A stretch of 64,000 bases of DNA from Struthio camelus (GCF_040807025.1 NC_090956.1:2282517-2346516); one strand, 5' to 3'. Counted from the stretch's first letter, positions 1-12,399 are shown. Notes: generated by a model from the sequence alone, not told the origin. Numbers and translations are program-made.

Positions 1-1220
1 GGTGACAACGTGAGACCCCCGCGAGGTGCTGGAGGGGCTCATTGAAGCCCGGTTGCCCGCAGGTGATGGTGGCCAGCAAGGCGTGCTCCAGCCCCGCGCG
101 GGGAGGAAGCCGGGACCCCGCGAGCCGGCTGCTGGGGCCGGGCAGGCTGCCCGCGGCCGCCGCTGCCTCCCACCGGGCTTCAGAGCCAGCGGGGAGAGAA
201 TTTGTCACCCGTTCCCTTTGCTGCAAGAGCAAACTCCCGCCCGCGCGGGCTCCCAGCTGGCGAGGAGCCCCCAGGACGCTGCTGCCAGCGGGAGGAAAGT
301 GCGAGGGCTGGAGGGCAGCGGGAGAGCGGCAGGGAACCTGGGAAAGGCTTCTGGTGGGGATGGGAAAGGGGCTTGTGCAACCAGCAGCCTTTAATTAAGG
401 GTCTTTAAAGCCCGTTCCCAGCTGGTTGACATCGCTTTGCCATATTGGAGCGGTTTAGGAGCAATGCTCTCCTGGAGCGGTTCCCTTCCGGCGACGGTCC
501 CCAGCCGTCCCCTGCAGCACGCCCCCCCGCCGGCGGCAGCTGCCTCGGAGCGCAGCCCTGTCCGCCCGCAGAGGTTTCTGCTCCGAATTTGCTCCTGCGT
601 GGTGGGAGGAAAGCATTTAGAGGGGGACCCTTTCCGCTGGGATTTGCATGTACCCCCGGGCTCGCATTTATTAGCGTAGTGCACGGGAGGGAAGCGCCCC
701 ATGCGTCACCGCCAGCGCTACAGGTAACGCAGGAGCTGGCTTTAGCAGAGCCGCCGGTTCGCTCCTTGGCTGGGCGAGGATGAGCGCTATCGCGTGGAGT
801 TGTCTGTGTTTAGAAAAAAAAAAATCAGTGTTATGCGTTTCCCTTGCAGCCCTAGCCCTTGCTCCAAGAACCGGTGAAAACCGACAGTCATCCCCAATCT
901 GGCGTCCTCCCCTCGTCCCCATTCCCAAGGTTTCTGCTCACCAGCCGCGTCTGCGGAGGGGAAGCGATCCAACCCCCCCGCTCCGCCGAGGGCGCTTTGC
1001 TCAGAGCAACGAAATTCCCCGCTTTCTGGCAAAAGCAGCTCTCAATGGTGCTGTGATCAAAGCCGGGGCTGAGTGACGGCGCCGCTGAATGCCACCGTCC
1101 TCCTCCTCCTCCCGAGCCGGCCCCGGCCCCGCTCACAACAGCTTTCCCAGCTTGAAACTCTCCCGTCTGTCAACTCGGATGACATGGTCAGTGCCGGGGC
1201 TCCCTTCGCTTCCACTGCGC

Positions 1221-1252
1221 GCTTTTATCTTTGGAAAAATCACAATAAAAGC
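1221..1252. promoter_or_regulatory. Inverted repeat of CDX/HOX-like sites
   Basis: Two 8-bp arms, GCTTTTAT and ATAAAAGC, face each other across 16 bp in an AT-rich patch within GC-rich DNA. TTTTAT resembles the CDX/posterior-HOX core. The pairing of two sites is seen directly; any binding is inferred. Confidence 0.25.
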
Positions 1253-2499
1253 TAAAAATGAAACTTTAATACTGCAAATGCTACAGAGGGCTGGAAAAAA
1301 GGGGTGGGAGAGAGGGGCTCCCGAGCGGGGCGAGGAGGCGGCGGAGCCGGCAGCTCCCGGGCACAGTGCGAGGGCTCCCGCTCAGCGGGTGGGAGAAGAG
1401 GCAACAAAACCTGCGTTTCCCGTCTCCGTGCCGCCCTGCAGGCGGGATGCTTTTCGGGGGCAGGCTGGGCTGCAAAGCCGCTTCGGGGGCTGAGCGGCAG
1501 CGAGCGTTGACGCGGGGCCGGCCGCGGGAGACGTAACCGCGGCCCGAAGCGCTGCCCACGGCGAGCGCCTATGAGCAGTGGGATAGACTGCAAGCCCGGA
1601 GAGGCTTTGCAATAATTTCCACGTTTCGTAATCCTTCTCCGGAGGGGAAGAGAGGCAAGCCTGGAATAACCCCGCGCACAAGCAGCCATTGAAACCTTCT
1701 TCGCTCCGAGCGCTGGTTGCTTCCTGCATTGAACAAGACAATTTTGGCTCTTGGCGCACAAAAGCAAGTCGGGATTAAAGCGCTTGTTTGCGGGAGCTGT
1801 CAGCCAAAGCGCAAACGTCTGTTGCTAGATCTAAGCCCGAGCTCGGCAAGGAGCTCTCACGCCGACGGCAGGCCGAGGCGAAGCGGCTCGTCCCGGGCTC
1901 AGGGGGTGCAAGGGCACCGCCAGCAGCGGTGACGGGGGCCTGCGCCTTCAGCCCTGGGCATAAACCCGGGGGGGTTTTGCAGCGGGGGGGTGTTGCGGGT
2001 GCCCGGGGCTCGCGGATGGGGAGGGGGCAGGTGCCCCGGCTGGGGCAGGGGAGGCAGCGCGTGCGCCCGCCGCCGTCTCTCTCCGTGGCTGTAGGGCGGG
2101 CGAGGGCGTTTGGGGGGACCTTGGGAAGGCAAAGGGGGACAGCGGGCAGGCGCGGGACGAGCTCCGCCGGCCGGACAGACGGCTCCAGCAAGAGCTGGGC
2201 GTGAATTTGAGCCTACGAGCGTGGCTCCTCGCTGGCCCAAATCAAGCTCGTCCGGGCCAGCGCAGCTGCGCGACCGAGGCCGGGTCGGGCTGCAGGTCGG
2301 GTGCCACCGCTGCTTCGCTTGCGGAGCTCCTGTCCCGGAGGCTGGCGTCTCTTCACCTTCGAGCTAAGCGGCACGAGTCGCAGTATGCCGACGTTAAAGC
2401 TCTCCTGCGCAGCGCTTGGCTCTCCCTGTTCCCGTTGCTTGCTGCAGGGCAGGGAGGGCTTCCAGCGAAATATTCGGGACAGCCGAGAGACACAGTTCT

Positions 2500-3080
2500 G
2501 CCTACACAGCATTATGCAGATTCCCCTGTTGATTTTCACGCTGGAGAAAAAAAAAAAAATGCAAGAATTCACAGGCAGTGAATAAATTCCACAGACATTA
2601 AATATGCTAATGGAGCAACAACGTCTACCCGAGGCGGCCACGTCCCGCCTTCCTCTTCGCCCCCGGTGTGGTCAAACCAACGGAAAAGTTCCTTGCGGAG
2701 GGCTTTTATTTCCCCAGTGCCTGCCGGCTGGCGTGTCCCGGGGCGCGGGTGGCCGCGCGGGGCCGCCCCGCGTCCCCTGGGATGTCCCCCGGCGCGTTTC
2801 GGGAGCGAGCCGCTGGCAAACCCCTTCCCTCGCAGCCCTGCCTGCGGACGTGCTTCAATGGGCGCCGGGCGCACGGGCAGCCTTCGGCTCTGTCCCCTGC
2901 TCACCCAAATGAATGGCGCTTGCTGGGGTTATTTACTGCTCTGATCAATAAATACTATAGGCAGCTGGCTGTATTTCACGAACGCAACGCTGCACATGTG
3001 CCTGCGACTGTATTTCAAGAGCGTAAATAATACTGGGGCATCAGCAGAAATTAAAAGCAAACAGATATAACTTAGAACAA
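2500..3080. promoter_or_regulatory. AT-rich candidate enhancer blocks
   Basis: Two AT-rich islands (about 2500-2620 and 2925-3080) stand out from the flanking GC-rich DNA. The first holds an octamer-like ATGCTAAT at 2604-2611, and the second several TTTATT/AATAAA-type homeodomain-like motifs. There is no reading frame to explain them. The contrast in composition and motif density suggest conserved regulatory DNA, but no alignment is available here. Confidence 0.3.
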
Positions 3081-3524
3081 TTTACACCCAGAGTTTAACA
3101 CGGAGGGGAAGGAAGGAAACAGCGGCTTCGAGACATGCTCCGCGGCCATGGTCCTCATATTTGAGCCATTCTGCTGCTTTTTCCCCCCGGACGGCAGGTC
3201 GCTGCCCAGCCGGGTCCGGGAGGGAGCAGGAACCTGGAGCCAGCACCCTGCTTCTGTCCTGCCTCTAACCCGGGCAATTTCGGCTCTTTCCCACCGGAAA
3301 GGGAAGGCCGCCTGCTCTCCCCGAGCTGCCTTGAAGGCCGGGTGAAAGGCTGCACACGGGGACGAGTCGCCGAGGCCAGCGCAGCCCCGGCCGCTGGGTG
3401 CGACTGGGCCGGGGCCTCCGTCCCGGCTCCCGGCAGCGCGGCGCGGGAACCGTCCCGCGGCTCCAGCGCGTCGCCCCTTCCCTCCCGCTCTCCGCCGGCT
3501 GCGGTGCACCAGCGTTTATTTTGT

Positions 3525-3660
3525 TAGAGGGCAGATAAGGCGGCAGCATGTGCTGCAGTCGCTAGGCTGTTTGTTTTCCTTTAAAATGTAAGATAGATCT
3601 AATTGTGTGAAAATGCAGTATGATAAACAGGCCGGTTATTGAGTGCAACCCCCAAGCGCG
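3525..3660. promoter_or_regulatory. AT-rich block with GATA- and FOX-like sites
   Basis: This compact block contains AGATAAGG (GATA-like), TGTTTGTTTT (forkhead-like) and a short hairpin with arms GCAGCA and TGCTGC separated by two bases. It has no credible coding frame. It is similar in character to the blocks at 2.5-3.1 kb. Confidence 0.3.
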
Positions 3661-4527
3661 GGCAGCGAGCGCTCGATTCCCCCGGCCCTCTGCTAGCGTT
3701 TAACCGTTTCCCTTGCATCGGGGCCGCAGAAGTTGGCCGTAAATCAGCGGAGGGAGAAGCGCATTTGCTCCCCGGCTTTGAAGAGGCGTCAGATCTCTGA
3801 ACAGAGGCTTCTTGCTGGGTGATCCTCCGCGGCTGGTTCCCATTTCCTCGCAGGAGGTGGGTCTGGAGCCCATTTTATGCGTTCGGGAAGGCTCGCTGGG
3901 GGAAGCTGGGGGGGGGGGGGGGCGAATGACTTTTTGCTCCGCTGACAAAAAGAGTCTTGACACCACGAGAGCTGCGTGCCGTTAAAATCCCACTGACACA
4001 ATTATTTACTAGGAAGGCACATATTGATCTGGCAGTAACAGCAGCATGCTTCGGAAAGGCCAAGGGTGCGGGGATGCAAAGGCTCCCTAGCCGTAACCTG
4101 GGTTCGCTGCTGCTGGGCCTGACCCCGGCTGGGTTAAGCCCAGGCTGCGTCAGGCGTCACGGTGGTCTTTGCCCCCCTAGCATCACCCCGGCATTGCTGG
4201 CTCCGCTGCAGGCGCCGACCCCAAGAGGAGAGCGGCCGGGCAGCAGCCGCGGGTTGCGACGAGCCCGTCGGACAGCCGTGCGCCGAAGCCCGGCTCCCAT
4301 CGACTGCTGCCAATCGTTCCCGGCAGGCACGTTGCATCAGCACGCTTTTCTGCCTCTTTGGAGCCCTTTGCAAAATGTCAGCCCCTGCAAGGCTCGTAGC
4401 TGGTAATTACGTGCACCGGCCCCCGTGGAAGATGGGGATGATGGAGGATGGACAGAGCACGGGATGCGTGCAGGCGCCGGCACGTGCGGCTGCTGCTGCT
4501 CTCTGCCGGGCGTCCCCGCAGTGCTGG

Positions 4528-4954
4528 GCACCTTGGGCGAGGGTCCCTGTGGGACCAGGCACCTCAGGCAAGGGTCCCTGCAATGCCCACTACTTCGGGC
4601 AAGGGTCCCCGCAGGCCCGGGCACCTCGGGTGAGGGTCACTGCAATGCCAGATGCCTCGAATGAGGGTCCCTGCAGGACCAGGCACCTCGGGTGAGGGTC
4701 ACTGCAATGCCAGATGCCTCGGGTGAGGGTCGCTGTAATGCTGCATGCCTCGAATGAGGGTCCCTGCAGGACCAGGCACTTCGGGTGAGGGTCCTGCAAT
4801 GCCAGATGCCTTGGGTGAGGGTCCCTGCAATGCCGGATGCTTCGGACGAGGGTGCCTCTAAGACGGGGTGCCTCAGACGAGGGTGCCTGCAAGACCGGGC
4901 ACCTCGGGTGAGGTTCCCTGCGATGCCGGCTGCCTCGGGCGAGGGTCCGTCTGG
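4528..4954. repeat. Minisatellite, 31-bp unit, about 14 copies
   Basis: A head-to-tail tandem repeat with units close to a GCACCTCGGGTGAGGGTCCC core followed by TGCAATGCCAG. Units differ by point changes, one unit is 1 bp short, and neighbouring copies partly alternate between a TGCAATGCC and a TGCAGGACC version, suggesting a higher-order dimer. Several frames stay open because few units contain stops; these frames are not genes. Confidence 0.9.
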
Positions 4955-5283
4955 CTGGCGCAGCAGAAGCGGGGCCTGGCGGAGGGTCTCTGCCGCGGCG
5001 GGGGAGCGTGCTGCGATGGGCGGGCTGCCGGCTGCAGCGGGAGCCCTCTGGGCGCGCAGGCCCTTGGGCTGCAGCGGCTCCCAGGCAGATGTGCATGAAC
5101 AGCACCTGCTTTTCGTGCCCCTGCTTTTGCACGCGTGTGCCCCCCTCCCGGGGAGGTGGGCATGGCGGTGTGGCTTTGCTGTCGCTGGGGGCTGGCGCGG
5201 GCTGGCATCGCCCCACGTGAGCCTGGGAGGGTGCCAGGAAAGGGCAGCACCAGCGACGCGAAGGCTTGCTTCTTCCCTCGCAG

Positions 5284-5309
5284 GTTTTATAGAAAAAGGA
5301 GCTACACAG
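5284..5309 (+). other. Possible 26-nt noncoding microexon
   Basis: The segment is preceded by a pyrimidine-rich tract ending in CAG and followed by GTGAGA, so both splice sites look good. No matching upstream or downstream exon could be identified. It may be part of an unannotated noncoding transcript or pure chance. Confidence 0.12.
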
Positions 5310-6670
5310 GTGAGAAGTTTATGGGGGCAAGTTCAAGTTAGGGTCTATGAGGAGGGAGTTTTCCCGTTCAGCTCCGCTCAATTTTAACTCTCTTGGAACA
5401 AGGGTTTAACGCACGACCGGCTGCGTGGTGGGACAACGTGCCGGTCTCATACCCCTGGGAAGCCTCTCCTGCGCGTGCATTAACCGGAAAGGGCCGTCGG
5501 AGGGACGCGTCCCTGCCACCGGCTCCAGCTGCACAGGGGGCCGAGATGTGCCCGCGGGCGCTGCAGCCGCTCCCTGCCGCGGCCCGGGGCGGCTCTGCAG
5601 CGCGGGAAGGTTTTTCACTCCGCTTCCTGCCAGGGAGCTACTGACAGCGCTAAGCACGGGGCAGCGATGTTTTCGCCCCCGGGTGCAGCCCCCAGCCGGG
5701 GACCGGCCTTGGGACTTGCCAGGCCACCGAGGAGCTGGGTGCTAAGGACTGACACCATCTGGACATGTGGGGGGGGGCACCTTCCCCTTGTGAAGGGCTC
5801 GGGTGAAAGGCAGCACCTCCTTTTCTGAGGGACTGAGCGCTGTTTTCTGCTTCCGCCTTGCCGCTGTGGGTGAGCGGCTCATGCAGGTCGCAGCCCGTAG
5901 GCACCGGGGTCTGGGGATGCTGCAGGGCTGCCACCGTCTGCATTAACCCTTCCTGGAGGAAAGCATGTCCCAGTGACTCTCCAGCCCGGCTGAGGCCTGA
6001 GTTATTGTCCAAGCACCTACATTCATAGGAATTTGCTGGCAGGGTGGAGGAGAGAGACTCAAAGTAGCACCTTGGAGTGAAAAAGCATAGCATGGGCTCA
6101 GCCTCCAGGGCACATTCGTGCATCCACCTGGGAGAGGACTGTTATGAGTGTCCCGACCATCGGAGTTGCTTCAGTCGCTACCGAGAGCTTCTTCGTGACC
6201 AGGGAGTGCAAACAGGAGGCAATCCCCGCCGGAGCCCGGCTCCCATCCCCGGGCCCCTTCGGCCCGGGAGGACGCTGCCGGCAGGGGCCCACCGCACCAA
6301 GCTCCGCCACCGCAACGCCGGGCCCTCCAGGCAGCAATGGCAGGAAGAAACTCCCTGGAAGGATTTTAAGGAATTTATTTGGCAGGTTTTTAAAGGTAAT
6401 TTTAACATGAAGGTTGAGCTTGGAACGTTTCTGCCTCACTGGGCCGTTTCCACGAGGAGCTGGCAGAAGGCAAGCTGCTGAGTGAGGAGTCAGCGCTGCC
6501 ATATGGAGCTGTGCTCTGGCTGGTTGCTAAAGAGAAAAAATCATACAGGGCCAGGACTTGGCAGCCCTCCTCTGCAGAGACCACTTGCGTGAATAAGTGT
6601 TACTCATCGGCGTTGCTCAGTGCTACAGGATCTGGCCCCCGGTCACAAAGACGAACTGCATTTTGGCCTC

Positions 6671-6772
6671 GGTTCAGCAAAGCACTCACATATGTGCTTA
6701 GCGGGAAGCACATGAGTGGTCCTGGTGACTGCCCGGGAGAAGATTTGTGCTTAAACACACTTTGCTGGATCT
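6671..6772. mobile_element. Old palindromic MITE-like repeat
   Basis: The left end reads TTCAGCAAAGCA and the right end carries the approximate reverse complement (ACTTTGCTGGAT), with further inner complementarity between TATGTGCTTAG and TTGTGCTTAA. This is the pattern of a short, non-autonomous, palindromic DNA element. I recall closely similar palindromes as common ancient repeats in sauropsid genomes, but cannot give a library name. The copy is heavily diverged. Confidence 0.45.
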
Positions 6773-8810
6773 GTGCTTTCATCCGACTTGCTTTTCGTGC
6801 CACTTTGCCAGGGGAGGCAGCCCCCGTGCCGGCGAAGCCTGCGCTTGCCGTCCCCGTCTCTTCGCATCACTGCCAGTCTTGCAGACCTCGGGAACGACGT
6901 GGCTGCTAATCCAGAGCCACCAGATAATTGCTTCAAACAACAGCGGCAGTTTGCTGATGCCCTGGCGTTCATGGACAGAGCTGCTGTGCGTCAGCATTGC
7001 CCAGCGTGAACTGCCCCCGCCACCTGCCTCGAAGTGGACCAAAAAGTCAGATTGCATATGGTGCATATTGGAATCGGATCCTTTAGTTTGGTAGAGAAAG
7101 GAGCCTTATGAGAGGGGGAGATGGAGATTTGCTGAAGAAGGGTGCAGTGGGGAGGCTGAAACGGGCCAGTGGTCCCGTACGTTATTTCCCAGTGGAGAAG
7201 AGCAGGGAAGAGGGAGGAGGGAATTCACTGAAGTGAAGGCCAGGCATTTAAAGATTTAAAGAAAAAAAATATTTTAGTCTGTATTATGCATAAGTAGTCA
7301 GCGGGAGTTTATAGCCACGAGGTCCTCCAGACTCCGAGCGTGGCAGATGAGCTGAACAAAGCGTTAGACGCAGGTAATGAAGTCATCCACATTTCCGTTA
7401 GATGGGAGATGCTTTTGAAGGGAATCAGAACTGCATGCTGAAAGTTATAAACCCATCGCTCGCATCCCAGCCTGGCTCTCTGCTCTGAAACCTTGGAATT
7501 ATCCACCAGACACCGGATGCCAAGCTGGACGGGCTTTCATCTGCGCAGCGATGGCTGCTCCTTTGTTTCTGCACTCATCTTTAATCTAACTCAACCGGCT
7601 GCAGCGGAGTTACATCAGGGACACATTTGGCCTCTAGTATTTACACACGCAAGTGCCAATTTCCCCCTTCATTTCATAAACGGGGAGTTAAGTACATAGC
7701 AAGCCACGTGAATCGGGACAGCGATCATACAGGCAAACTCTAGAAAAGGAAGTAGTAATGTATAGCAAGACGAGAACAAATTTAAGGGAATAGAACAAAC
7801 TCTTGTTAGCTATGAAGTGTGTTGCCAAGTCAATGAATCTGGATGTAGTTAGAGAGGTGTACGGTCTACAGAAAAAGTCTGTACTGCTTTATTCCAGGGG
7901 TATATATTTCAGGGACAAGTTGTTAGATTGACCTCTAGTGTTCATTTCCGTAAGGGACGATTTCTCAGGAAAGTCCTGTTTTGACCAGGTCTCCTCTCTG
8001 TTGCGTTCTGAACAGACTTTGGGGGGAGTTGTTTGTTTTTTTTTGTTACTGACATTGTAAAATGTCAGTACCAGTCTGAAGGAATTTTCTAAATAGCTGC
8101 CTGAAGGGCAGCCAGGCATACCGTGGAAATGGTGACACGCGATTACCTATAGGAAGGGGCTGGATGCGGTCCTGGCTCCCAGCGGCAGTGGGAGGCTTGC
8201 CACTGGCCAAGGGCTCAGCCAGCAGATCAGAGATATATTTATGCTGGAAAGTTTAGCTTGGACGGATCATTTGGATTTCACTGATGTTCTGTTCACTGAA
8301 TTTTGTGGTGAGCAAAAAATCTTATTGACTCGAAGATTCCAGTTTTCCCTTACATCTGTCTTTGAGAATCATATCCTAAGTTTTCTTCCTCATGAACTGC
8401 TGGTGCATCATGAAAAGAGACTGAGTTTTAGACTTGGTTGGAACCTGAAGCAACAGATCAGCACAAGGCTGGGAGTGTTTTCCCCCACTTTTGTTGCTGA
8501 AAGACACTTTTCCAATATGTTCTAATTGGTATTGTTGAGTATCATGTTTCTCAAACTGAAATGCAGATATAATTTATTTGGTTTTGGTTTCATTGATTTG
8601 AATAGCTGAAAATGCTTGAATGGCAGCCAACTAATTCTAAATCTTTTTTTTCCTCCAAGGCATTCTTCCCCAGTGTTAGGGAGCTGTCGTTAAAACTATT
8701 TTTAATTGTTGTATTTTCTAATTCATGATGTTTTATTGGAAAATATTCATCATTCATTTGCTCATAGAGAGAAGTGGAAATTCTGGTCTTAGGGAAAGTG
8801 ATGAAAATCC

Positions 8811-8880
8811 AAGTAATTTCACTGACCTCACTGAAATTATTTTGGAATTACATGGGGCAGAATTCAGTCTCTAAAGCCTG
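8811..8880. mobile_element. Worn fragment of an ancient interspersed repeat
   Basis: The stretch running CACTGACCTCACTGAAATTA and ending near GGGGCAGAATTCAG resembles the end of a widespread old amniote repeat of the palindromic type, whose usual text is CACTGACTTCAATGGAGTTA. Only one arm is recognisable. Confidence 0.3.
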
Positions 8881-10089
8881 AAGGCTACAGCATGGCTTGG
8901 AGGCTCCAAAAAGAAGCACTACTCATGGCTGCAGATTCACACAAGCTAAACGGCAGGCTGACGTCTGCAAAATCGCAGGCAGCCAACGCCTCGTCTTCAG
9001 AAAAGCAAGGTAGGGTATCGGTCTGTGAATGAAGAGACAGGTAAAGTGAAGGTGTGTGTCAGCATTTTCAAACAGTGAATTTCTGTTCAGATATCTTATT
9101 TTGACTTGTTGCAATAGTAAAGACACTGAGAAGGATTAATTCTGGGTCGTGTTTATTTGCAAACAGTTTGCTAAAAATATATAGACTACTTAATGTTAAC
9201 CACTATCTTAGATTTCAGTTATGCTGTTTGCATTTTTGTTAAACTCTGCAACAGGCACTTGATGTGAGCATATTGCAGTGTATGGGTTGGCACTGGTGGT
9301 TTGTTTTCCTCCTTGCTGTGTGCCTGCTTGCCTGCGTTACATGATATTTCTGCTCCGCTGTTGTGCTAATGTTGCAGAAGGGATTAGTTACTCTTGAAAT
9401 AGTTCTGAACTGAACTTGCTGATGAACGGGCATCGAGGCCTGGCCATAGAGAACGAGGACACTAACTTCCCCAGCACAGACCATTGCAGAAATGGCACCA
9501 AAGCAGCCAGAATTAGCACAGGCTAATTAGCACTTAGGCTGAAATCAGCCACAGTCCATGTTCATGTTCACTTTAAATTAATTCCCATGTTGCTGCATCT
9601 TCCTGAGCTGCAGGAGGTTGTGGCACTGCTCAGAGCAAGGAAATCCCACTGAAACAGCACTGGGACGACCCCAGTGCAGTGGTCCGGGAGGGGAGACACA
9701 GGGCAAAGCGGGAGATGGACAACGGCTCCCTGCGGTGACTGGGAGAAGGTTTAGATTAAATATCCGTTAATGTACTGAGCACCTGTTCGCTGCATCAGCA
9801 CCTGCCTCACTTCTGCTAAAAATGTCCATCATTACTCCATCAGCACTCCCAATTCCCATCCAGTTCAGGTATCAGCCAAAGCCACTGAACAGTGAATACC
9901 TTTAATAACTTGCTGCTTTTAATGCATTCAGTCAGGCCAATTACATAAAATTACAGGTCTGGCCTTCCCATTTTACAGATTCTTTTGGTCCTAAGAATGT
10001 ATAAATATTAAATGAGTCCACCCAGTAAAAGCTGTGGGCAGCATAAAACTTACAGAGCAAACATTCTGATGTGCTCTGGCTTTGAAGAT

Positions 10090-10375
10090 CCTTTTGAAGA
10101 TAAGACTGTCTTCAATGTCCTTACTATTGTTGAATTCAGACTAGCTTCCCCTGCATGCAAACAATACTAATCATTACATAACAAATTGCTAAGTGAATTA
10201 CGAAATGCTATTTGCACTCCTTGACCATACTGATGAGTGTAATTTAAATAAATCCATTCATGAAGGCCTAATTAGCAGGGACCATTCAATTTGCAGCTGT
10301 GGATGGGAAGTCTCTGCTAATCACAGATTGAATCCAGCAGAGTGCTAAGTGCTGCTGAAGTGCGCGAGAGTTAAA
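10090..10375. promoter_or_regulatory. Candidate developmental enhancer
   Basis: This AT-rich noncoding block has many homeodomain-like cores (CTAATTAG, CTAATCA, ACTAATCATTA), a forkhead-like GCAAACAATA and an E-box-like GCAGCTG packed in under 300 bp. It has no stop-free frame of note and no repeat signature. Motif density is what is seen; enhancer activity and the target gene are inferred. Confidence 0.3.
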
Positions 10376-11793
10376 ATCACTCAGACCTTTCTAGGGACCA
10401 AATACTAGAACAGGAAAATAGTGATTTTATACTATCGCCCTCCCAGAGGGGCTAGTGCTGGTGCTGGTGCTGGAGAAGGGAGCAGGCTGGAGGGGCCTGG
10501 GGCTCCTTGTTGCTCGTGTGCTACCTGGCCTTTGGGAAGCTGCTTCTGGTCTTTCTCTTGCCTCCGTTTTCCTAGCTGTCAAATGGACATAAAAATGCCA
10601 ATTTCTTTTACGAACCACTTTGAGGTCAACTGATGAGAAAAGCTTATTGTTTTTGGAGTAACCCTTGTTTTTGCAGGCTCTCTTCAGTGTTTGTATTCAT
10701 AACCTCTAACTTGGAGAAGCTGCTGATATTGTAAATTAGCTGGACACATTCAGGTTAGGGTCATTGTTTACTAGAAGCACCAGTAAGGATGTTATTTCTT
10801 TATAGTTGCCTATGGGGTCCCTGTTGTTGACTGTCCCCTGTGGTGCCAGGTGCTGTAGGAATTCACCAGCATCGTTGAGGGACAGGTTAAGTCGAACAAA
10901 TTCTCCTCTCAATATCTGCAAGTTTGGAATTCAGCGTCTCATCACATCTCCCAGCAAAACGACTCCGTTCTCACATCTGCTGCCTTTGTGCCTCTGGCCG
11001 GATCGGCGCACCTCCATGCGATGTGATCCTTTCCTGCCATTCCTCCCATCGAGACGTGCCCGATAACATCTCCCTAGCAGGAGCTATCATGGGAAAGTAA
11101 AACGTGGCTTTTTTTCGAAATGTAGACATGCTGAAAATGGGAGCCGGGAGTGGGAAGTAAACCACAAGGCAAAACCACCCCATCATTAAGCGTCTATTCA
11201 GGCTGCAGTCGCGCCGGGATGGGGCACAACAGCACCCTTGTTCTAATGGCTTTGAAACTGCACAAAGCCCGTAGCCCTGGCCGGAAAATCGCCGGCCGCG
11301 TCGGGTTTCACCTGCCCCTGATGCCTGCGGGAGGAAAGGAGCTAAACCGGGACAAAACCTGAAGGAAGCCTGCGCTGGCCTGTGCTGGCCAGGAGTACAG
11401 GATCTTAGCTCAGTCCAGCAAAGCTCGATTTGTAACAGCGTTCGCATCCCACCAAAACCTCGCTGAGATGTTAGACAAAGCCGAGACCTGCAGGCCCCCG
11501 GGTTTTGATCTGCTTTCATCACTCTCTGCAGTGGTGGAGACCATGCAGATCTCGTTTTGGGGAGTTTCCTTTTTTACGGTGGCTACCCGTGCCTCTACGA
11601 CTGTTCTCCAGCTAGCGTGCAAGCCCTCCTTCCCATTTGATTGGAAACCCATTAGCACGTTAATTATCTTCTGCTTGTTCATTAGCTTGATAGAATTAAC
11701 ACAACAGAATTAAACAGAGAAATGGCCCCATGCTTGTTCTATTTACTGGAGACTTCCAACCTAGGGAACAAAGTTAGAGCCACGGAGATACTG

Positions 11794-11801
11794 TATAAAA
11801 G
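11794..11801 (+). promoter_or_regulatory. Isolated TATA-box-like motif
   Basis: A perfect TATAAAAG lies in AT-rich noncoding DNA. No downstream coding exon on this strand is recognisable nearby, so it may be chance or serve an unannotated noncoding transcript. Confidence 0.12.
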
Positions 11802-12008
11802 GTGACCTAAAAAAATCCCCGGGCTGTCAGCTCTCTGGCATGCCATTTGTCATCAGCACAGTATAATTATCGGGGACTTTAGTGACCCAATAAATATGAG
11901 AGCACAGGTGGTATCCATTTTCAGCTGTTTAATTGAAGAAGTGAAAGATTCTGTAATACAGAGTCAACACAGAGAATTTGTCAGGCTACGCAAAAAAACT
12001 TCAATACC

Positions 12009-12026
12009 TATGACCTTGAGGTCATA
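12009..12026. promoter_or_regulatory. Perfect palindrome with two nuclear-receptor half-sites
   Basis: TATGACCT and AGGTCATA form perfect 8-bp inverted arms around a 2-bp spacer. Read as receptor half-sites this is TGACCT-n2-AGGTCA, an everted repeat with spacing 2. The symmetry is exact; binding by any receptor is inferred. Confidence 0.3.
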
Positions 12027-12399
12027 AAATCACTGATCAGGAGTAAAATATTTTATGGTACTGAAGTGGAGAGTATTGACTTTTTTTTTTTTTTTAATAA
12101 TTTTGTACGCAACATACACGGACAAAATGGCCCGCTCTGGCCTTCTGCACGGCCTGAAAAACCCAGGAGCGCTGTGTTCAAATCAATACAAATAATGTCT
12201 TAAAGCATAAATTCTAATTCATTTGTGAAATATAGGCAGCTTTTTTTTTTCCTTAGATCTACCACCAAAAACAAAAAAAAAAAAAAGAAAAAGCAGCAGG
12301 GAATAGTTACTCCAAAGCTTTCTGAAATTTGCTTGCACATCTTAATGTGTCGGGCACTGAAACTTTTAACAAAATAGGGGTGACTCTGGACGATTAGGC

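Larger units (their letters stand above)
1..5645. other. GC-rich, CpG-dense noncoding region
   Basis: This stretch is very GC-rich with frequent CpG. Many open frames exist on both strands, but they overlap each other, are rich in Ala/Gly/Pro/Arg, and none resembles a known protein, so I call no gene. The GC-rich sequence is interrupted by short AT-rich blocks (near 1215-1275, 2500-2620, 2925-3080 and 3525-3660) that look like transcription-factor binding clusters. A long CpG-rich stretch of this kind often surrounds a developmental gene, and the left edge may cut such a gene or its enhancers. That last point is inference. Confidence 0.6.
5646..12360. other. Noncoding DNA upstream of MEIOB
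   Basis: No gene is supported here. Composition falls from GC-rich at the left to AT-rich. It holds old palindromic repeats, enhancer-like AT-rich blocks and short homopolymers (T15 near 12080, A-rich run near 12272). Open frames are short and share no visible domain. Confidence 0.6.

Noticed and set aside
4528-4954. Possible CRISPR array
   Set aside because: Units are contiguous with no unique spacers and the DNA is vertebrate; it is a minisatellite.
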